A stretch of 32,165 nucleotides of DNA from Phycisphaeraceae bacterium (GCA_009827215.1 WUAJ01000003.1:1-32165), one strand, 5' to 3'. Positions 20,587 to 31,294 are shown, counted from the first letter of the stretch. The notes: a model not told the origin generated them from the sequence alone. Translations and numbers: made by a program.

Positions 20587-21453
20587 TCATGATCGGATGG
20601 CGATGGTTTTGATGATCAGTGTTGCGAGGTAGATGATGCTTTGCGCGAGGACGATCGCGGGACCGACGGGGTAGTGGGCTTTGAATCCCAGAAGGAGTCC
20701 GAATCCCGCGCCGGCGAGGGCGATGAGGATCGCGTAGGTGAACGCGGGTTTGAGTTTGGCGGTGAGGTTGAGAGCCGCGGCGCCGGGGAGGACGAGGATC
20801 GCGGCGGCGAGGACGACTCCCGCGATTTGCATGGACATGACGATCGCGATCGCGAGGGTTGCGAGGAAAGTGTTGGTGAGTCGCTTGGAGTTGAGGCCGT
20901 AGGCGTCCATTACGGGTTGATCGAAGGCCCAGAAGATGAGCTTGCGGCGGATGAACCAGGTGAAGGTGAGGATTGCGAGCGATGCGATGATCGCGATGGT
21001 CGCTTTGTTCCAGTCGGTGTTCAAGATGTTTCCGAAGAGGATCTCTTCGATGATGTGGTGTTCGTCCTCGTGACCATGCGCGGCGTGGCCGTGGTCGTCG
21101 TGGGCGTGTCGGGACTCGGCGACGGTGAAGAGGATGAATCCCAGCGCCATGGACGCGGAGAGGACGACCCCGATCGCGGTGTCAGTGCGTCCCTTGTGCG
21201 AACGCGAGAGGGCGGCGATCCAGAGCGCTGCGAGGATCGAGAACGCGACGACGATGGTGAGTTGTCCGATCGCGCCGGCGGTGGTTGCGCCGTGGAGACC
21301 TAAAAACAGGGCAATCCCGACCCCTCCGAACGCGGCGTGGGAGATCCCTTGTCCGATGAAGGCGAGTCGTTTGAGGACGACGAAGATACTCAGAGCGCCT
21401 CCCATGAGCGAGATCATGAGCGCGGAGATGATGATGGGGGCGAGGTTGTTCAT
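20587..21453 (-). CDS. Zn/Mn-type ABC transporter permease (ZnuB/MntB family)
   Basis: The 288-residue permease has about eight helices and the family start MISLMGGALSIFVVLKRLAFIGQGISHAAFGGVGIALFLG, plus GVVLAAAILVLPGAAALNLT and FKAHYPVGPAIVLAQSIIYL. It belongs to the ABC-3 family that moves Zn2+, Mn2+ or Fe2+ across the inner membrane. A loop near residue 115-135 is His-rich (SRHAHDDHGHAAHGHEDEHH), which suggests metal binding and is not universal in the family. Its ATG overlaps the end of the ATPase gene by four bases. No substrate-binding protein gene is present in the window, so the transporter is incomplete here. Confidence 0.9.
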   Translation of the reverse strand: MNNLAPIIISALMISLMGGALSIFVVLKRLAFIGQGISHAAFGGVGIALFLGLHGATTAGAIGQLTIVVAFSILAALWIAALSRSHKGRTDTAIGVVLSASMALGFILFTVAESRHAHDDHGHAAHGHEDEHHIIEEILFGNILNTDWNKATIAIIASLAILTFTWFIRRKLIFWAFDQPVMDAYGLNSKRLTNTFLATLAIAIVMSMQIAGVVLAAAILVLPGAAALNLTAKLKPAFTYAILIALAGAGFGLLLGFKAHYPVGPAIVLAQSIIYLATLIIKTIAIRS

Positions 21454-22358
21454 TGATTGCCCTCGCTATTGTTGGTGTTGTTTTCGTCTGTATGGTCACA
21501 GCCGCAGGGATTGTGTGAGGGGTCATCGCAGTCTTCCGCTCGGTGTGCATCGATGTGGATGTCTCCGAAGACTCCGGCTACATCGTGGGCGAAGACCTGC
21601 GCGAGGACCGCTGGGTTGAGACCTTCCGGAGCATCGTGGAAGTGGAGCGTGCGCGAGAGGCACGCGATCCGGTCGGCGACGGCGGCGATCGCTCTCATGT
21701 CGTGGGAGACGACGATGACGGTCAGTCCGAGTCGTTCCTGGAGGGTGTTGATGAGTTGACCGAAGCGTTGTTGTCCGGCGATGTCTACGCCGACCATTGG
21801 TTCGTCGAGGACAAGGAGCTTGGGTTCGATCGCGATGGCTCGCGCGATCATGGCGCGTTGGAGTTGTCCTCCAGAGAGCGCTCCGATGGGACGGTCCGCT
21901 AGGTCCTGGAGATCGACGAGCTCGAGCGATCGGTCGATCGCTTCGCGGTCCTCGACTGATGGCTTTGCCCACGGCTTGCGATGACATGTCCGCGCCAGGG
22001 ACACGACCTCGCGGACGCTGATCGGCCAATCAAGATCGGCTTCGATGCGCTGGGGGAGGTATCCGATGAGTCCGCGGTTGCGGGCTTTGGTCGGTGTGTT
22101 GTTGAAGATGCTGATGGAACCTTTGGAGGGCTTGAGGATGCCGAGGATGAGTTTGATGAGTGTGGATTTGCCCCCGCCGTTGGGTCCCAGGATGCCGAGC
22201 TTGGTTCGGGGTTGGATGTTGAGGTCGATGGAGTCGAGCGCTTGGACGGCACTGCTATCGATCCCGGTCGCGGGGTAGGTGTAGGACACGCCTTGGATCC
22301 GCACGGCGGGCTCTGATGCGGTGGCGGATTGAGAAGCGACGTTGAATGCTTGGGGCAT
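21450..22358 (-). CDS. Zn/Mn-type ABC transporter ATP-binding protein
   Basis: The 302-residue ATPase has the Walker A GPNGGGKST, Q-loop YLPQR, signature LSGGQLQRAMIARAIA, Walker B LLVLDEP and H-loop VVSHDM. It pairs with the overlapping permease gene and is of the ZnuC/MntB-partner type. After the nucleotide-binding domain an extra tail (HIDAHRAEDCDDPSHNPCGCDHTDEN) is rich in His, Cys and Asp and may bind metal, either regulatory or chaperoning (inference). The gene lies six bases after ccoS within the oxidase gene run, which hints that the transported metal matters for oxidase maturation or for metal balance during oxidase expression. Confidence 0.92.
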   Translation of the reverse strand: MPQAFNVASQSATASEPAVRIQGVSYTYPATGIDSSAVQALDSIDLNIQPRTKLGILGPNGGGKSTLIKLILGILKPSKGSISIFNNTPTKARNRGLIGYLPQRIEADLDWPISVREVVSLARTCHRKPWAKPSVEDREAIDRSLELVDLQDLADRPIGALSGGQLQRAMIARAIAIEPKLLVLDEPMVGVDIAGQQRFGQLINTLQERLGLTVIVVSHDMRAIAAVADRIACLSRTLHFHDAPEGLNPAVLAQVFAHDVAGVFGDIHIDAHRAEDCDDPSHNPCGCDHTDENNTNNSEGNQ

Positions 22359-22364
22359 TGCGGA

Positions 22365-22607
22365 TTATTGAGAGGGGTTGGGATGGGAGCAAGTCGGATC
22401 GGAGGGAGTTGACGAATCTTGATCCTTGGTGGGTTCTTGGTTGTTGGCTTTGCTTGGATCAAAGTCGTCGTCATCGTCGAAGACGGCCCTCAGTGCTGGG
22501 GTGTCCAGATCGTCGAACTGTCCTGATCGAGCGGCGATGATGAACGCGGCGAGACCGAGTCCGGCGAGGAGTAGGGCGGCCGGGATCATGATGAGGATGA
22601 CGGACAT
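22365..22607 (-). CDS. ccoS: cbb3 oxidase assembly protein CcoS
   Basis: The 80-residue product has one N-terminal helix (VILIMIPAALLLAGLGLAAFIIAA) followed by RSGQFDDLDTPALRAVFDDD, the hallmark of CcoS/FixS. The family is needed to load heme and copper into the catalytic CcoN subunit. The Ser/Pro/Asp-rich tail (residues 50-80) is longer than in typical CcoS of about 50-60 residues. Its ATG overlaps the ccoI stop by one base (TGATG), so the pair is translationally coupled, matching the usual ccoI-ccoS order. Confidence 0.92.
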   Translation of the reverse strand: MSVILIMIPAALLLAGLGLAAFIIAARSGQFDDLDTPALRAVFDDDDDFDPSKANNQEPTKDQDSSTPSDPTCSHPNPSQ

Positions 22608-25075
22608 CAGCGTTGCTCCGGTTTGGGAGTTGTATTCTTGCCCGCTCGTGTGCAGATGGCGACGACGGTGAGGGAGCTGATGGGCATCAGGATCGCGGCG
22701 AGGAACGCATTGATGAATCCAGCGATCGCGAGGCTGGCGGTGGTGGTGTTGTAGGTGAGCGAGAAGATCAGGCAGAGGCGGATCGTGGACATCGTGGAGC
22801 GGGAGAGGTCCACGAGATAGACGATCGGGGTGACTCCGGGATGGACGAGGTAGACATCCGCGGCTTCGAGGGATGCCTCGGCGCCGCCGTGGACGGCGAT
22901 CCCGACATCCGCGGATGCGAGCGCGGCGGCGTCGTTAACGCCGTCTCCGACCATGACGACTGCGGTGCGGTCGCTGGCGCGGGCGTCTTTCTGTTCTTGG
23001 ATCCGGAGTGCTTTGGATTCTGGGGTGACGGCGCCCTCGTGGTTGTCGATCCCGACTTCGTGAGCGATGGATTCGACGATTCTTGGGTGGTCTCCGGAGC
23101 AGACTGCGAGGTTCCATCCGCGTTTGAGGAGCTGGGTGATCGCGGGTTTGGTGTCGCTGCGGAGCTGGTCCCCAACTCCGATGAGCGCGGACTGTTGTGT
23201 AGAGTGGTTGTAGACGAAGATCGGCGTGAGGGCACGATCGAGCAAGCGGACGAGCTTGGGCTGGAGGTCATCTGGGACTGCGACTCCAGTGAGTTGCGTG
23301 ACATGACTCACCGATCCGATGGTGATGCGCTCGTTGTTGACGGTTCCCTCGATGCCTTGTGCGGTGGTTTGCTTGATATCGCTCGCGGATGGGAGGTCAT
23401 CTCCGAACGCGGATGCGATGGCGCGGGCGATCGGGTGGGTTGAGAATTGTTCGATCGCGGCGGCGGCTTGGAGGAGTCTTTGGTCACCATGGGAATCGAC
23501 GACGGTACTAGTGCCGCTTGTGAGGGTTCCGGTTTTGTCGAGGAGCATGGAGCCGGGTCTTGCGAGTTGTTCGAGGACGACGGCGGATTTGATGAGCATC
23601 CCTGCTCGAGCGGAGCGTCCGAGGGCGACGGACATGGCCATGGGTGTTGCGAGTCCCAGGGCGCAGGGGCAGGTGACGATGAGTAGCGCGGTCGCATGCT
23701 CGATCGCGATCCCGATGGAATCAAGCGCAGTCCAGAGAGCAACGGTGGCGATCGCGAGGATGATGACGACGATCACGAAGTATCCCGCGATGCGATCGGC
23801 GGCTCGGACGACTGGAGACTTGTGCTCCGAGGCGCTGGCAACGAGCTGCATGAGCTTCCCGACTCGCGTGTGCTCCCCCACTGCTTGGACGCGGACGGTG
23901 ACTGGGGAGCTGAGGTTTGTTGCGCCGGCGAGGGCTTGATCGCCGGCATCGGATTGGACTGGGACGGATTCTCCGGTGAGCAGCGCGTTGTCAATCGTGG
24001 TTGATCCATCGGTGATGATGCCGTCAGCGGGGAAGGACTCTCCAGCGGCGACGCGGACGGACATTCCCGCTTCGATCGTGTCGATGGGGACGCGTTTGGT
24101 GTTGCCCTCGTCGTCGATGAGCGTGGCGCTGCTTGGGGTGAGCGTGAGCATGAGCTCGACGGAGTCGGAAGCGGCGCGTTGTTGTCGGTGCTGGATCCAG
24201 CGTCCGACGAGGAGCAGGAAGACGAGTACGGAGACGGAGTCGAAGTAGATCTCTCCGACGCCTCGGATGGTGTTGAGGGTTCCCCAGACTCCGGCGGTGA
24301 GTAGCGCGAGTGCGATCGGGATATCGAGGTGCGCGGTGCGTGTTCGCAGCGCCGCGAGCGCTCCGGTGAAGAAGATGCGTCCCGGCCAGACGAGGACGAC
24401 GATGCCGAGGGCCATGGAGTACCAGCGGAAGGTGGTGCGCCAGAAGTCTGAGATCCCTGAGAACGATCCGCCGTAGAGCGCGATCGCGAGGAGCATGATG
24501 TTCCCGGCGAGCGCTCCGGCGACGGCGACGCGGATGAGGAACTTTCGATCCTCTTTGACGCGGATCGCTCGTGCTTCTTTCCCGCGTGCTGGATGCGCGG
24601 CGTATCCGAGCTTGTCGAGTGACTGCGCGACTTTGGAGAGCTTGATGGTATCGGGGTTGTAGCGGACGCAGACGGTCCGGCGTCGGATGTTGGCGCGGGC
24701 GTCGATGACCCCATCGGCAACGCGCGGGAGGCGCTCGATGAGCCATACGCATGCGGCGCAGTGCATGCCTTCGAGGAGGAGTTCGACTTCGGAGGTGTGG
24801 TCGTCGGACTGGGTGACCCAGGTGCTGGTGAAGGCGGGATCGTCGAGTTCTTCGTAGCTGCTTCCTGTGCTCGCGGCTGGTTCGGCATTGGGATCGACGG
24901 CGGAACGGACTCGGTAGTAGTTTTCGAGTCCCGCGCCGTGGAGGACCTTGTAGACGGTTTTGCATCCGTTGCAGCAGAACTGGTGCTCTGCATCGGGTTC
25001 GTAGAGTCCTTCTGGGACGGGGAGGCCGCAGTGGTCGCAGTTGGTTTGTGTGATGGTTTCGGAGTCAGCAGTCAT
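22607..25075 (-). CDS. ccoI: Copper-transporting P1B-type ATPase CcoI
   Basis: The 822-residue ATPase begins with a Cys-rich module (CDHCGLP at 13-19 and FCCNGC at 33-38), then an HMA-like domain with GMHCAACVWLIE (Cys106, Cys109). The catalytic core has eight expected helices, TGES in the actuator, the intramembrane TCPCALG (Cys469, Cys471), DKTGTLT with phosphorylated Asp513, HPIA and GDGVNDAAALASADVGIA. This is the FixI/CcoI type that exports Cu+ to the periplasmic side for assembly of cbb3 oxidase, rather than the CopA detoxification type. The context, directly between the SafE-like gene and ccoS, supports this. The ATG lies three bases after the upstream gene's stop. Confidence 0.94.
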   Translation of the reverse strand: MTADSETITQTNCDHCGLPVPEGLYEPDAEHQFCCNGCKTVYKVLHGAGLENYYRVRSAVDPNAEPAASTGSSYEELDDPAFTSTWVTQSDDHTSEVELLLEGMHCAACVWLIERLPRVADGVIDARANIRRRTVCVRYNPDTIKLSKVAQSLDKLGYAAHPARGKEARAIRVKEDRKFLIRVAVAGALAGNIMLLAIALYGGSFSGISDFWRTTFRWYSMALGIVVLVWPGRIFFTGALAALRTRTAHLDIPIALALLTAGVWGTLNTIRGVGEIYFDSVSVLVFLLLVGRWIQHRQQRAASDSVELMLTLTPSSATLIDDEGNTKRVPIDTIEAGMSVRVAAGESFPADGIITDGSTTIDNALLTGESVPVQSDAGDQALAGATNLSSPVTVRVQAVGEHTRVGKLMQLVASASEHKSPVVRAADRIAGYFVIVVIILAIATVALWTALDSIGIAIEHATALLIVTCPCALGLATPMAMSVALGRSARAGMLIKSAVVLEQLARPGSMLLDKTGTLTSGTSTVVDSHGDQRLLQAAAAIEQFSTHPIARAIASAFGDDLPSASDIKQTTAQGIEGTVNNERITIGSVSHVTQLTGVAVPDDLQPKLVRLLDRALTPIFVYNHSTQQSALIGVGDQLRSDTKPAITQLLKRGWNLAVCSGDHPRIVESIAHEVGIDNHEGAVTPESKALRIQEQKDARASDRTAVVMVGDGVNDAAALASADVGIAVHGGAEASLEAADVYLVHPGVTPIVYLVDLSRSTMSTIRLCLIFSLTYNTTTASLAIAGFINAFLAAILMPISSLTVVAICTRAGKNTTPKPEQR

Positions 25076-25078
25076 TGA

Positions 25079-25903
25079 TTAAGGATCATTGGAAGCATCC
25101 GTTGAAGATTCTGATTCTTCGTCCATCGGGAGTCCGAGTTCGCAGAGGGGGCAGGTCTCGTCGGGGTTTGTAGGGACTGCGGAAGGATTGTCTGCGATGC
25201 CGAGCGTTTCGGGGGACATTTCTGGCGCTTGGAGTCTTCCCATCGCGGTGAACGCGCCGACGAGGACGACGGCGCAGGCGCTGATCGCGGGGATCTTGGC
25301 GTGGAGTGGTCCGGCGAGCATCTGGATTCCGGCTCCGAGGGTCGCCATCACAGGTAATGTCCCGAGCCAGAACACGGACATGGTGAGTCCGCCCCAGATT
25401 GGCGAACCTGTTCCCGCAGCGGTGAATGCGAAGGCGTAGAGCCAACCGCATGGGAGGAGGGTGGTCAATAGTCCGATGGTCAGGGCGCGTTTGAATGGGG
25501 TCAGGTTGAACGCGAGGCGCTGTCCTTTCTCGACGGCTCTTTGCATGAACTTGGGGGCACGAACATGCTTGATGCGCACGCCTTTGATGCGCGCGAGTGC
25601 GATGAGTCCGAATCCGATCATGAACACGCCTGCGAAGATCGCGGCGGCGCGTTGGACGCCGACGAATGAACCCCCAAAGTCCAGCGCTTGTCCGATGGAT
25701 CCGGCGATGACTCCGAGGAGGGTGTAAGTTGCGAGTCGTCCGCCGTGGTATGCGGATTGGAGTTTGAGCTTTTGGGATCTGGATTGTTGTCCGTCGGCGC
25801 CGAGGGCGAAGAGCATGAGTCCGCCGCACATGCCGGCGCAGTGGAGCGATCCAACGAGGGATGCGGTGAGGACAGTCGCGATGAGGATGAAGATGGGGTC
25901 CAT
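25079..25903 (-). CDS. SafE/DsbD-like membrane protein of the oxidase gene run
   Basis: The 274-residue protein has about six helices with a Cys pair in helix 1 (SLHCAGMCGG, Cys22 and Cys26) and LLPCGWLYAFAFTAAGTG later. This is the DsbD_2 / sulfite exporter TauE-SafE type protein that accompanies ccoI in many cbb3 gene clusters and is thought to act in copper or redox handling for the oxidase; its exact role is not established. A soluble C-terminal extension of about 45 residues includes a CPLCEL motif (CxxC) that is not a standard part of the family. It sits 3 bases before ccoI and 3 bases after the FixH gene. Confidence 0.82.
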   Translation of the reverse strand: MDPIFILIATVLTASLVGSLHCAGMCGGLMLFALGADGQQSRSQKLKLQSAYHGGRLATYTLLGVIAGSIGQALDFGGSFVGVQRAAAIFAGVFMIGFGLIALARIKGVRIKHVRAPKFMQRAVEKGQRLAFNLTPFKRALTIGLLTTLLPCGWLYAFAFTAAGTGSPIWGGLTMSVFWLGTLPVMATLGAGIQMLAGPLHAKIPAISACAVVLVGAFTAMGRLQAPEMSPETLGIADNPSAVPTNPDETCPLCELGLPMDEESESSTDASNDP

Positions 25904-25906
25904 GGG

Positions 25907-26437
25907 TTACCCCTCGAGCTCAAGCGATTTGATGACGAGGGCTTGCTCGCCGGCGTGTCGGATCGAGATTCGATATTCCCAGAGCCCGTTCGTGTGCATG
26001 CCTTGGAGACGGGATTGGTATTGACCTGCGCCGCCGTGCTGGAGGATGTTGGTGAAGGTATCGCGTGCGTTGGACTGCGCGAAGCAAGTGATCTCCACGA
26101 GTGAGTCTTCGATCGGATTGTTGTCCTGATCGAGGATCATGACGGAAACGAGCCGTGATCCGACGGGATCAAGGACTGGCGATGCACTGACACGGACATC
26201 CCATCCGAGACGATCAGCGGTGTTGAGCATTTTCTTTTCGCTGTCCCAGTCAAGTGAGCGGGCGTAGTAGTCGGGTTCCACGGCGTGTGATCCCTTGCGA
26301 GCCCCCATCACTCCGGTGGTGATGATGAGTGTTGCAGAGAAAACGAACATAAGAACGATCGCGACGGGCCAATGGAGTCCCTTCTCAAAGAATGTGCGGT
26401 TGTCTTTTTGAGTGCTGTTGGTTTGGTTGTTACCCAT
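25907..26437 (-). CDS. ccoH: FixH/CcoH family cbb3 assembly protein
   Basis: The 176-residue protein has a short cytosolic start, one helix (WPVAIVLMFVFSATLIITTGVMG) and a periplasmic immunoglobulin-like domain. The helix followed by HAVEPDYYARSLDWDSEKKML is the FixH signature (DYY followed by a charged helix). FixH/CcoH is a membrane protein needed for stable assembly of cbb3 oxidase. The gene overlaps ccoG by eight bases and the SafE-like gene follows after three. The C-terminal part is less conserved. Confidence 0.88.
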   Translation of the reverse strand: MGNNQTNSTQKDNRTFFEKGLHWPVAIVLMFVFSATLIITTGVMGARKGSHAVEPDYYARSLDWDSEKKMLNTADRLGWDVRVSASPVLDPVGSRLVSVMILDQDNNPIEDSLVEITCFAQSNARDTFTNILQHGGAGQYQSRLQGMHTNGLWEYRISIRHAGEQALVIKSLELEG

Positions 26438-27875
26438 CGGAGTTGCTCTCTTCCGGAGTGATTGTAGGTTCGCGGTATTTCGGGCCTTTCATCTCGAAGA
26501 CCATGTCTTTGGAGAACTCTTGGCCGTCGGAGATGTTGATGGTGATCTCGATCTGTCCTGAGGTGAAGACTTGAGGGTCCGCGACGATCGGGAACTTCTG
26601 TGAGCCTTCTTTTCCAGGCTCGACGGTGAGGATGCCGTATCCATCTCCGACATGAACCCCTGCGGGATCGGTGATCGAGAGTGTGTACTCGGTGGGTTCC
26701 TCAGAACGGTTGGTGATGCGTGTGCGGAGCTGGTTGGTGATCTCACCTGATGGGAGTGTGTAGAACGGCAGACCCGCTTCGCGTCCGATCCATACTTCTG
26801 AGGTGCCTTTGGTGCTCAGGACATACAAGAATCCTGCGAAGACGAGCAGGAGGATCGCGGGATATACGAGAATGCGTGGACGGATAAGGTGACGGACATT
26901 GCCTCGCACGGCGTTCTCGGATGAGTAGCGGATCAATCCTCGCGGACGACCGATCTTGTCCATGATGGTGTTGCACGCGTCGATGCACTGGGCGCATCCG
27001 ATGCACTCGAGCTGTGGTCCCATGCGGATGTCGATCCCTGTGGGGCAGGTCTGGACGCACATGGTGCAGTCGATGCAGTCTCCGAGCACTGGGAGCGAGA
27101 CGTCGGACGAATCGGCGTCTTGAGTGGGCTTGCGTCGTTTCTTGCCTCGTGGTTCGCCGCGGGATTGGTCGTAGGTGACGATGAGCGAGTCTTGGTCGGT
27201 GAGCGCTCCTTGCATGCGTGCGTAGGGGCAGACGACGCAGCAGACCTGCTCGCGGAAGAACGCGAAGTCGAACATCATCAATCCGGTCGTCACGGCGACG
27301 ATCAGAAACGCTACTGGGTGGTTGAATGGTGATCCGAAGATCCAGTCGTTGACGGTCGAGGCGCCGACGAAGTAGGACAAGAAAGTCTGCGCGAGGTGCA
27401 GCGAGATCGCAAAGTACGCGATGTACATGAGCACGCGGCGGAGCCCGATGTTCTTGGGTTTCTTGCGTCCCGGACCTCCGATGAAGAGGCGCTCGATGGG
27501 ACGGTAGAGGAACTCCATATAGACAGTCTGGGGGCACATCCATCCGCACCACACGCGTCCGAAGAGCGCGGTGACGAGGAAGATGGTGAAGAACACCATG
27601 ATCATGAAGAGACCGAAGAGCAGCGTGTCTGTTGGGAGGAAGGTCTTCCCGAAGAAGGTGAACTCGCGGGTTCGGATGTCGAGGAGCATCGCGGGTTTGC
27701 CGTTGATCGGGATGAACGGGAGGAGGGAGTAGGTCGCGATGAGGAAGTACGCGACGGCGCGGCGCCAGTTGAGGAACTTGCCCGGCGAGAGCCTTGGACG
27801 GATCCATCGGCGTGATCCGTCATCGTTGAGCGTGGACAGGACCCGTTCGTTGGGTTTCAGAAGTGACTCAGACAT
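26430..27875 (-). CDS. ccoG: CcoG/FixG ferredoxin-like cbb3 assembly protein
   Basis: The 481-residue protein has about five helices, with membrane Cys motifs VWCGWMCPQTVYMEF and CVVCPYARMQG, two [4Fe-4S] clusters (CIDCTMCVQTCPTG and CIGCAQCIDACN), and a C-terminal periplasmic domain of about 120 residues following the last helix. This is the CcoG/FixG layout. CcoG has been reported as a cupric reductase that supplies Cu+ for the oxidase. It overlaps fixH by eight bases and lies 85 bases downstream of ccoP, with a hairpin in that gap. The ATG is preceded by GGGAG. Confidence 0.93.
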   Translation of the reverse strand: MSESLLKPNERVLSTLNDDGSRRWIRPRLSPGKFLNWRRAVAYFLIATYSLLPFIPINGKPAMLLDIRTREFTFFGKTFLPTDTLLFGLFMIMVFFTIFLVTALFGRVWCGWMCPQTVYMEFLYRPIERLFIGGPGRKKPKNIGLRRVLMYIAYFAISLHLAQTFLSYFVGASTVNDWIFGSPFNHPVAFLIVAVTTGLMMFDFAFFREQVCCVVCPYARMQGALTDQDSLIVTYDQSRGEPRGKKRRKPTQDADSSDVSLPVLGDCIDCTMCVQTCPTGIDIRMGPQLECIGCAQCIDACNTIMDKIGRPRGLIRYSSENAVRGNVRHLIRPRILVYPAILLLVFAGFLYVLSTKGTSEVWIGREAGLPFYTLPSGEITNQLRTRITNRSEEPTEYTLSITDPAGVHVGDGYGILTVEPGKEGSQKFPIVADPQVFTSGQIEITINISDGQEFSKDMVFEMKGPKYREPTITPEESNSDG

Positions 27876-27912
27876 CTATGAGACTCCCGCTCTCCTTTGC
27901 TGTCCTGCTGCA

Positions 27913-27940
27913 GTGGGAAACGATGTGATGGCGTTTCCAC
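27913..27940. other. Intercistronic hairpin between ccoP and ccoG
   Basis: GTGGGAAAC and GTTTCCAC pair over eight positions with one bulged G (12-base loop). There is no T-run after the stem on either strand, so it is not a clear terminator. In a long operon it could protect the upstream (ccoNOQP) segment from decay. Confidence 0.4.
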
Positions 27941-27960
27941 CATCGCATCAGGGTGTGTGA

Positions 27961-28557
27961 TTAACCGCCTTGATCTGCGGAGATTGGTTCTGGGAATGGG
28001 GCGATTTCTTCGCCTTCTACGCCGCGTGGACCTTCGAGCATCTGTCCACGGAGTGATGCGACATATCCGACGACGAGTGCGATCTCATTCTCGTCGAGGA
28101 GGTTCACATTCGCGGGCATCGCTCCGTTCGCAGCGCCGTTTGTGATCACATCGATCATCCCTTCAAGATCCGTGAGGTTCTTGTAGTGGTTGTCGGTGAG
28201 GTTTGGTCCGATGAGTCCCTGTCCGTTTTTGTCGTGGCAGAGCACGCATGTCCCGGCGTAGACGGAGGCACCTTGCTCGAGCCAGTTCTCGTCACCCATG
28301 ACGGTGCGGACCTTGGTGATTGGATCATCGATGGTCATGAGCTGCGCGAACTGTTTCTCGATCGCGATCTGGCGTGTGTTCTCGAGTCGTGTGATGCGAT
28401 CGGGGATGAGCGGGGTCATGTGCCAGACGATGACATAGATGACGGACCAGATGATGGTGCCCCAGAAGATGAGGTGCCACCATCCTGGAGTGGGGTTGTC
28501 GTACTCCTGGATGCCGTCGTAGTTGTGGTCGAGCAGTTCTGGATTCTTCTCAGCCAT
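27961..28557 (-). CDS. ccoP: cbb3 oxidase subunit CcoP, single-heme form
   Basis: The 198-residue protein begins with the CcoP N-terminus (EYDNPTPGWWHLIFWGTIIWSVIYVIVW) and one helix, followed by one cytochrome c domain with CVLCH (Cys104, Cys107, His108) and the Met ligand in GAMPAN (Met147). Standard CcoP has two c-type heme sites and about 290-310 residues; here only one CxxCH exists, so a monoheme form. It passes electrons from soluble donors toward CcoO. The gene overlaps ccoQ by eight bases. No second CxxCH occurs after residue 108. Confidence 0.9.
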   Translation of the reverse strand: MAEKNPELLDHNYDGIQEYDNPTPGWWHLIFWGTIIWSVIYVIVWHMTPLIPDRITRLENTRQIAIEKQFAQLMTIDDPITKVRTVMGDENWLEQGASVYAGTCVLCHDKNGQGLIGPNLTDNHYKNLTDLEGMIDVITNGAANGAMPANVNLLDENEIALVVGYVASLRGQMLEGPRGVEGEEIAPFPEPISADQGG

Positions 28558-28767
28558 GGGATGCCCCCTTGCCTGCTGGGTTGTGGATGTTGTCGGTGGA
28601 ACTCAGGTCGTAATCATCTTGGAGCGGGAGATTCGCTTGTCGATTGCTCTCGATCCTCGGCGTGCGGAGCACGGACCACATGATCAGCACGAACGCGACG
28701 AGGAAGAGGATGAGCGAGATGATCGGATAAATATCCAGATTCATGTTGGAGACGATGTCTGTGAAAC

Positions 28768-28771
<4 letters not shown>
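28550..28771 (-). CDS. ccoQ: cbb3 oxidase small subunit CcoQ
   Basis: The 73-residue protein has one helix ([23 protein letters not shown]) followed by a polar tail with [18 protein letters not shown]. This is the CcoQ pattern (single helix, then a short cytosolic tail ending in a variable segment). CcoQ stabilises CcoP binding in the oxidase. It overlaps the ccoNO end by four bases (ATGA) and overlaps ccoP by eight bases. Confidence 0.85.
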
Positions 28772-31077
<2,306 letters not shown>

Positions 31078-31207
31078 TGTTCTTCTCCAGACTTCGTCCT
31101 GTGTGTGTGATTGGGGTACCGAACTCCAACCAACTTCCAGTGTAATTTCCCGGATTCGTTTTTGGCTTTGTCGGGCGTCACGCGCTCAAGAAACCAAAAA
31201 TGGATCC

Positions 31208-31222
31208 ATACGAGATCCGTAT
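31208..31222. promoter_or_regulatory. Second inverted repeat at the ccoNO transcription start
   Basis: ATACG-AGATC-CGTAT is a perfect 5-5-5 inverted repeat. On the minus strand it directly follows the -10 box and covers the predicted RNA start (about 31216), a position suited to repression. Confidence 0.4.
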
Positions 31223-31250
31223 CGTATAACAGGAATCGTTCCTGTGTCAA
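31223..31250 (-). promoter_or_regulatory. ccoNO operon promoter
   Basis: On the minus strand, TTGACA (31250-31245) is a perfect -35. A 16-base spacer leads to TATACG (31228-31223), preceded by TGT that gives an extended -10. The spacer carries a perfect inverted repeat. Confidence 0.65.
31229..31245. promoter_or_regulatory. Operator-like inverted repeat in the ccoNO promoter spacer
   Basis: ACAGGAA-TCG-TTCCTGT is a perfect 7-3-7 inverted repeat filling the spacer between the -35 and -10 boxes. It is not a TTGAT-N4-ATCAA FNR box. The binding factor is unknown. Confidence 0.55.
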
Positions 31251-31294
31251 CGATTGTGGCGTATTTTGATACATATATCCAGAATTACAGAAAA

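Noticed and set aside
22613-23443. 276-codon plus-strand ORF, with others at 20641-21303 and 29782-30762
   Set aside because: These Asp/Glu/Gly/Arg-rich translations are opposite-strand shadows of ccoI, the ABC permease and ccoNO.
23773-24993. 406-codon minus-strand ORF
   Set aside because: It is a Ser/Pro-rich alternative frame of ccoI, whose own frame carries all P-type ATPase motifs.
31266-31280. Possible FNR box beginning TTGATACAT
   Set aside because: The second half is ATATC, not ATCAA; too many mismatches.
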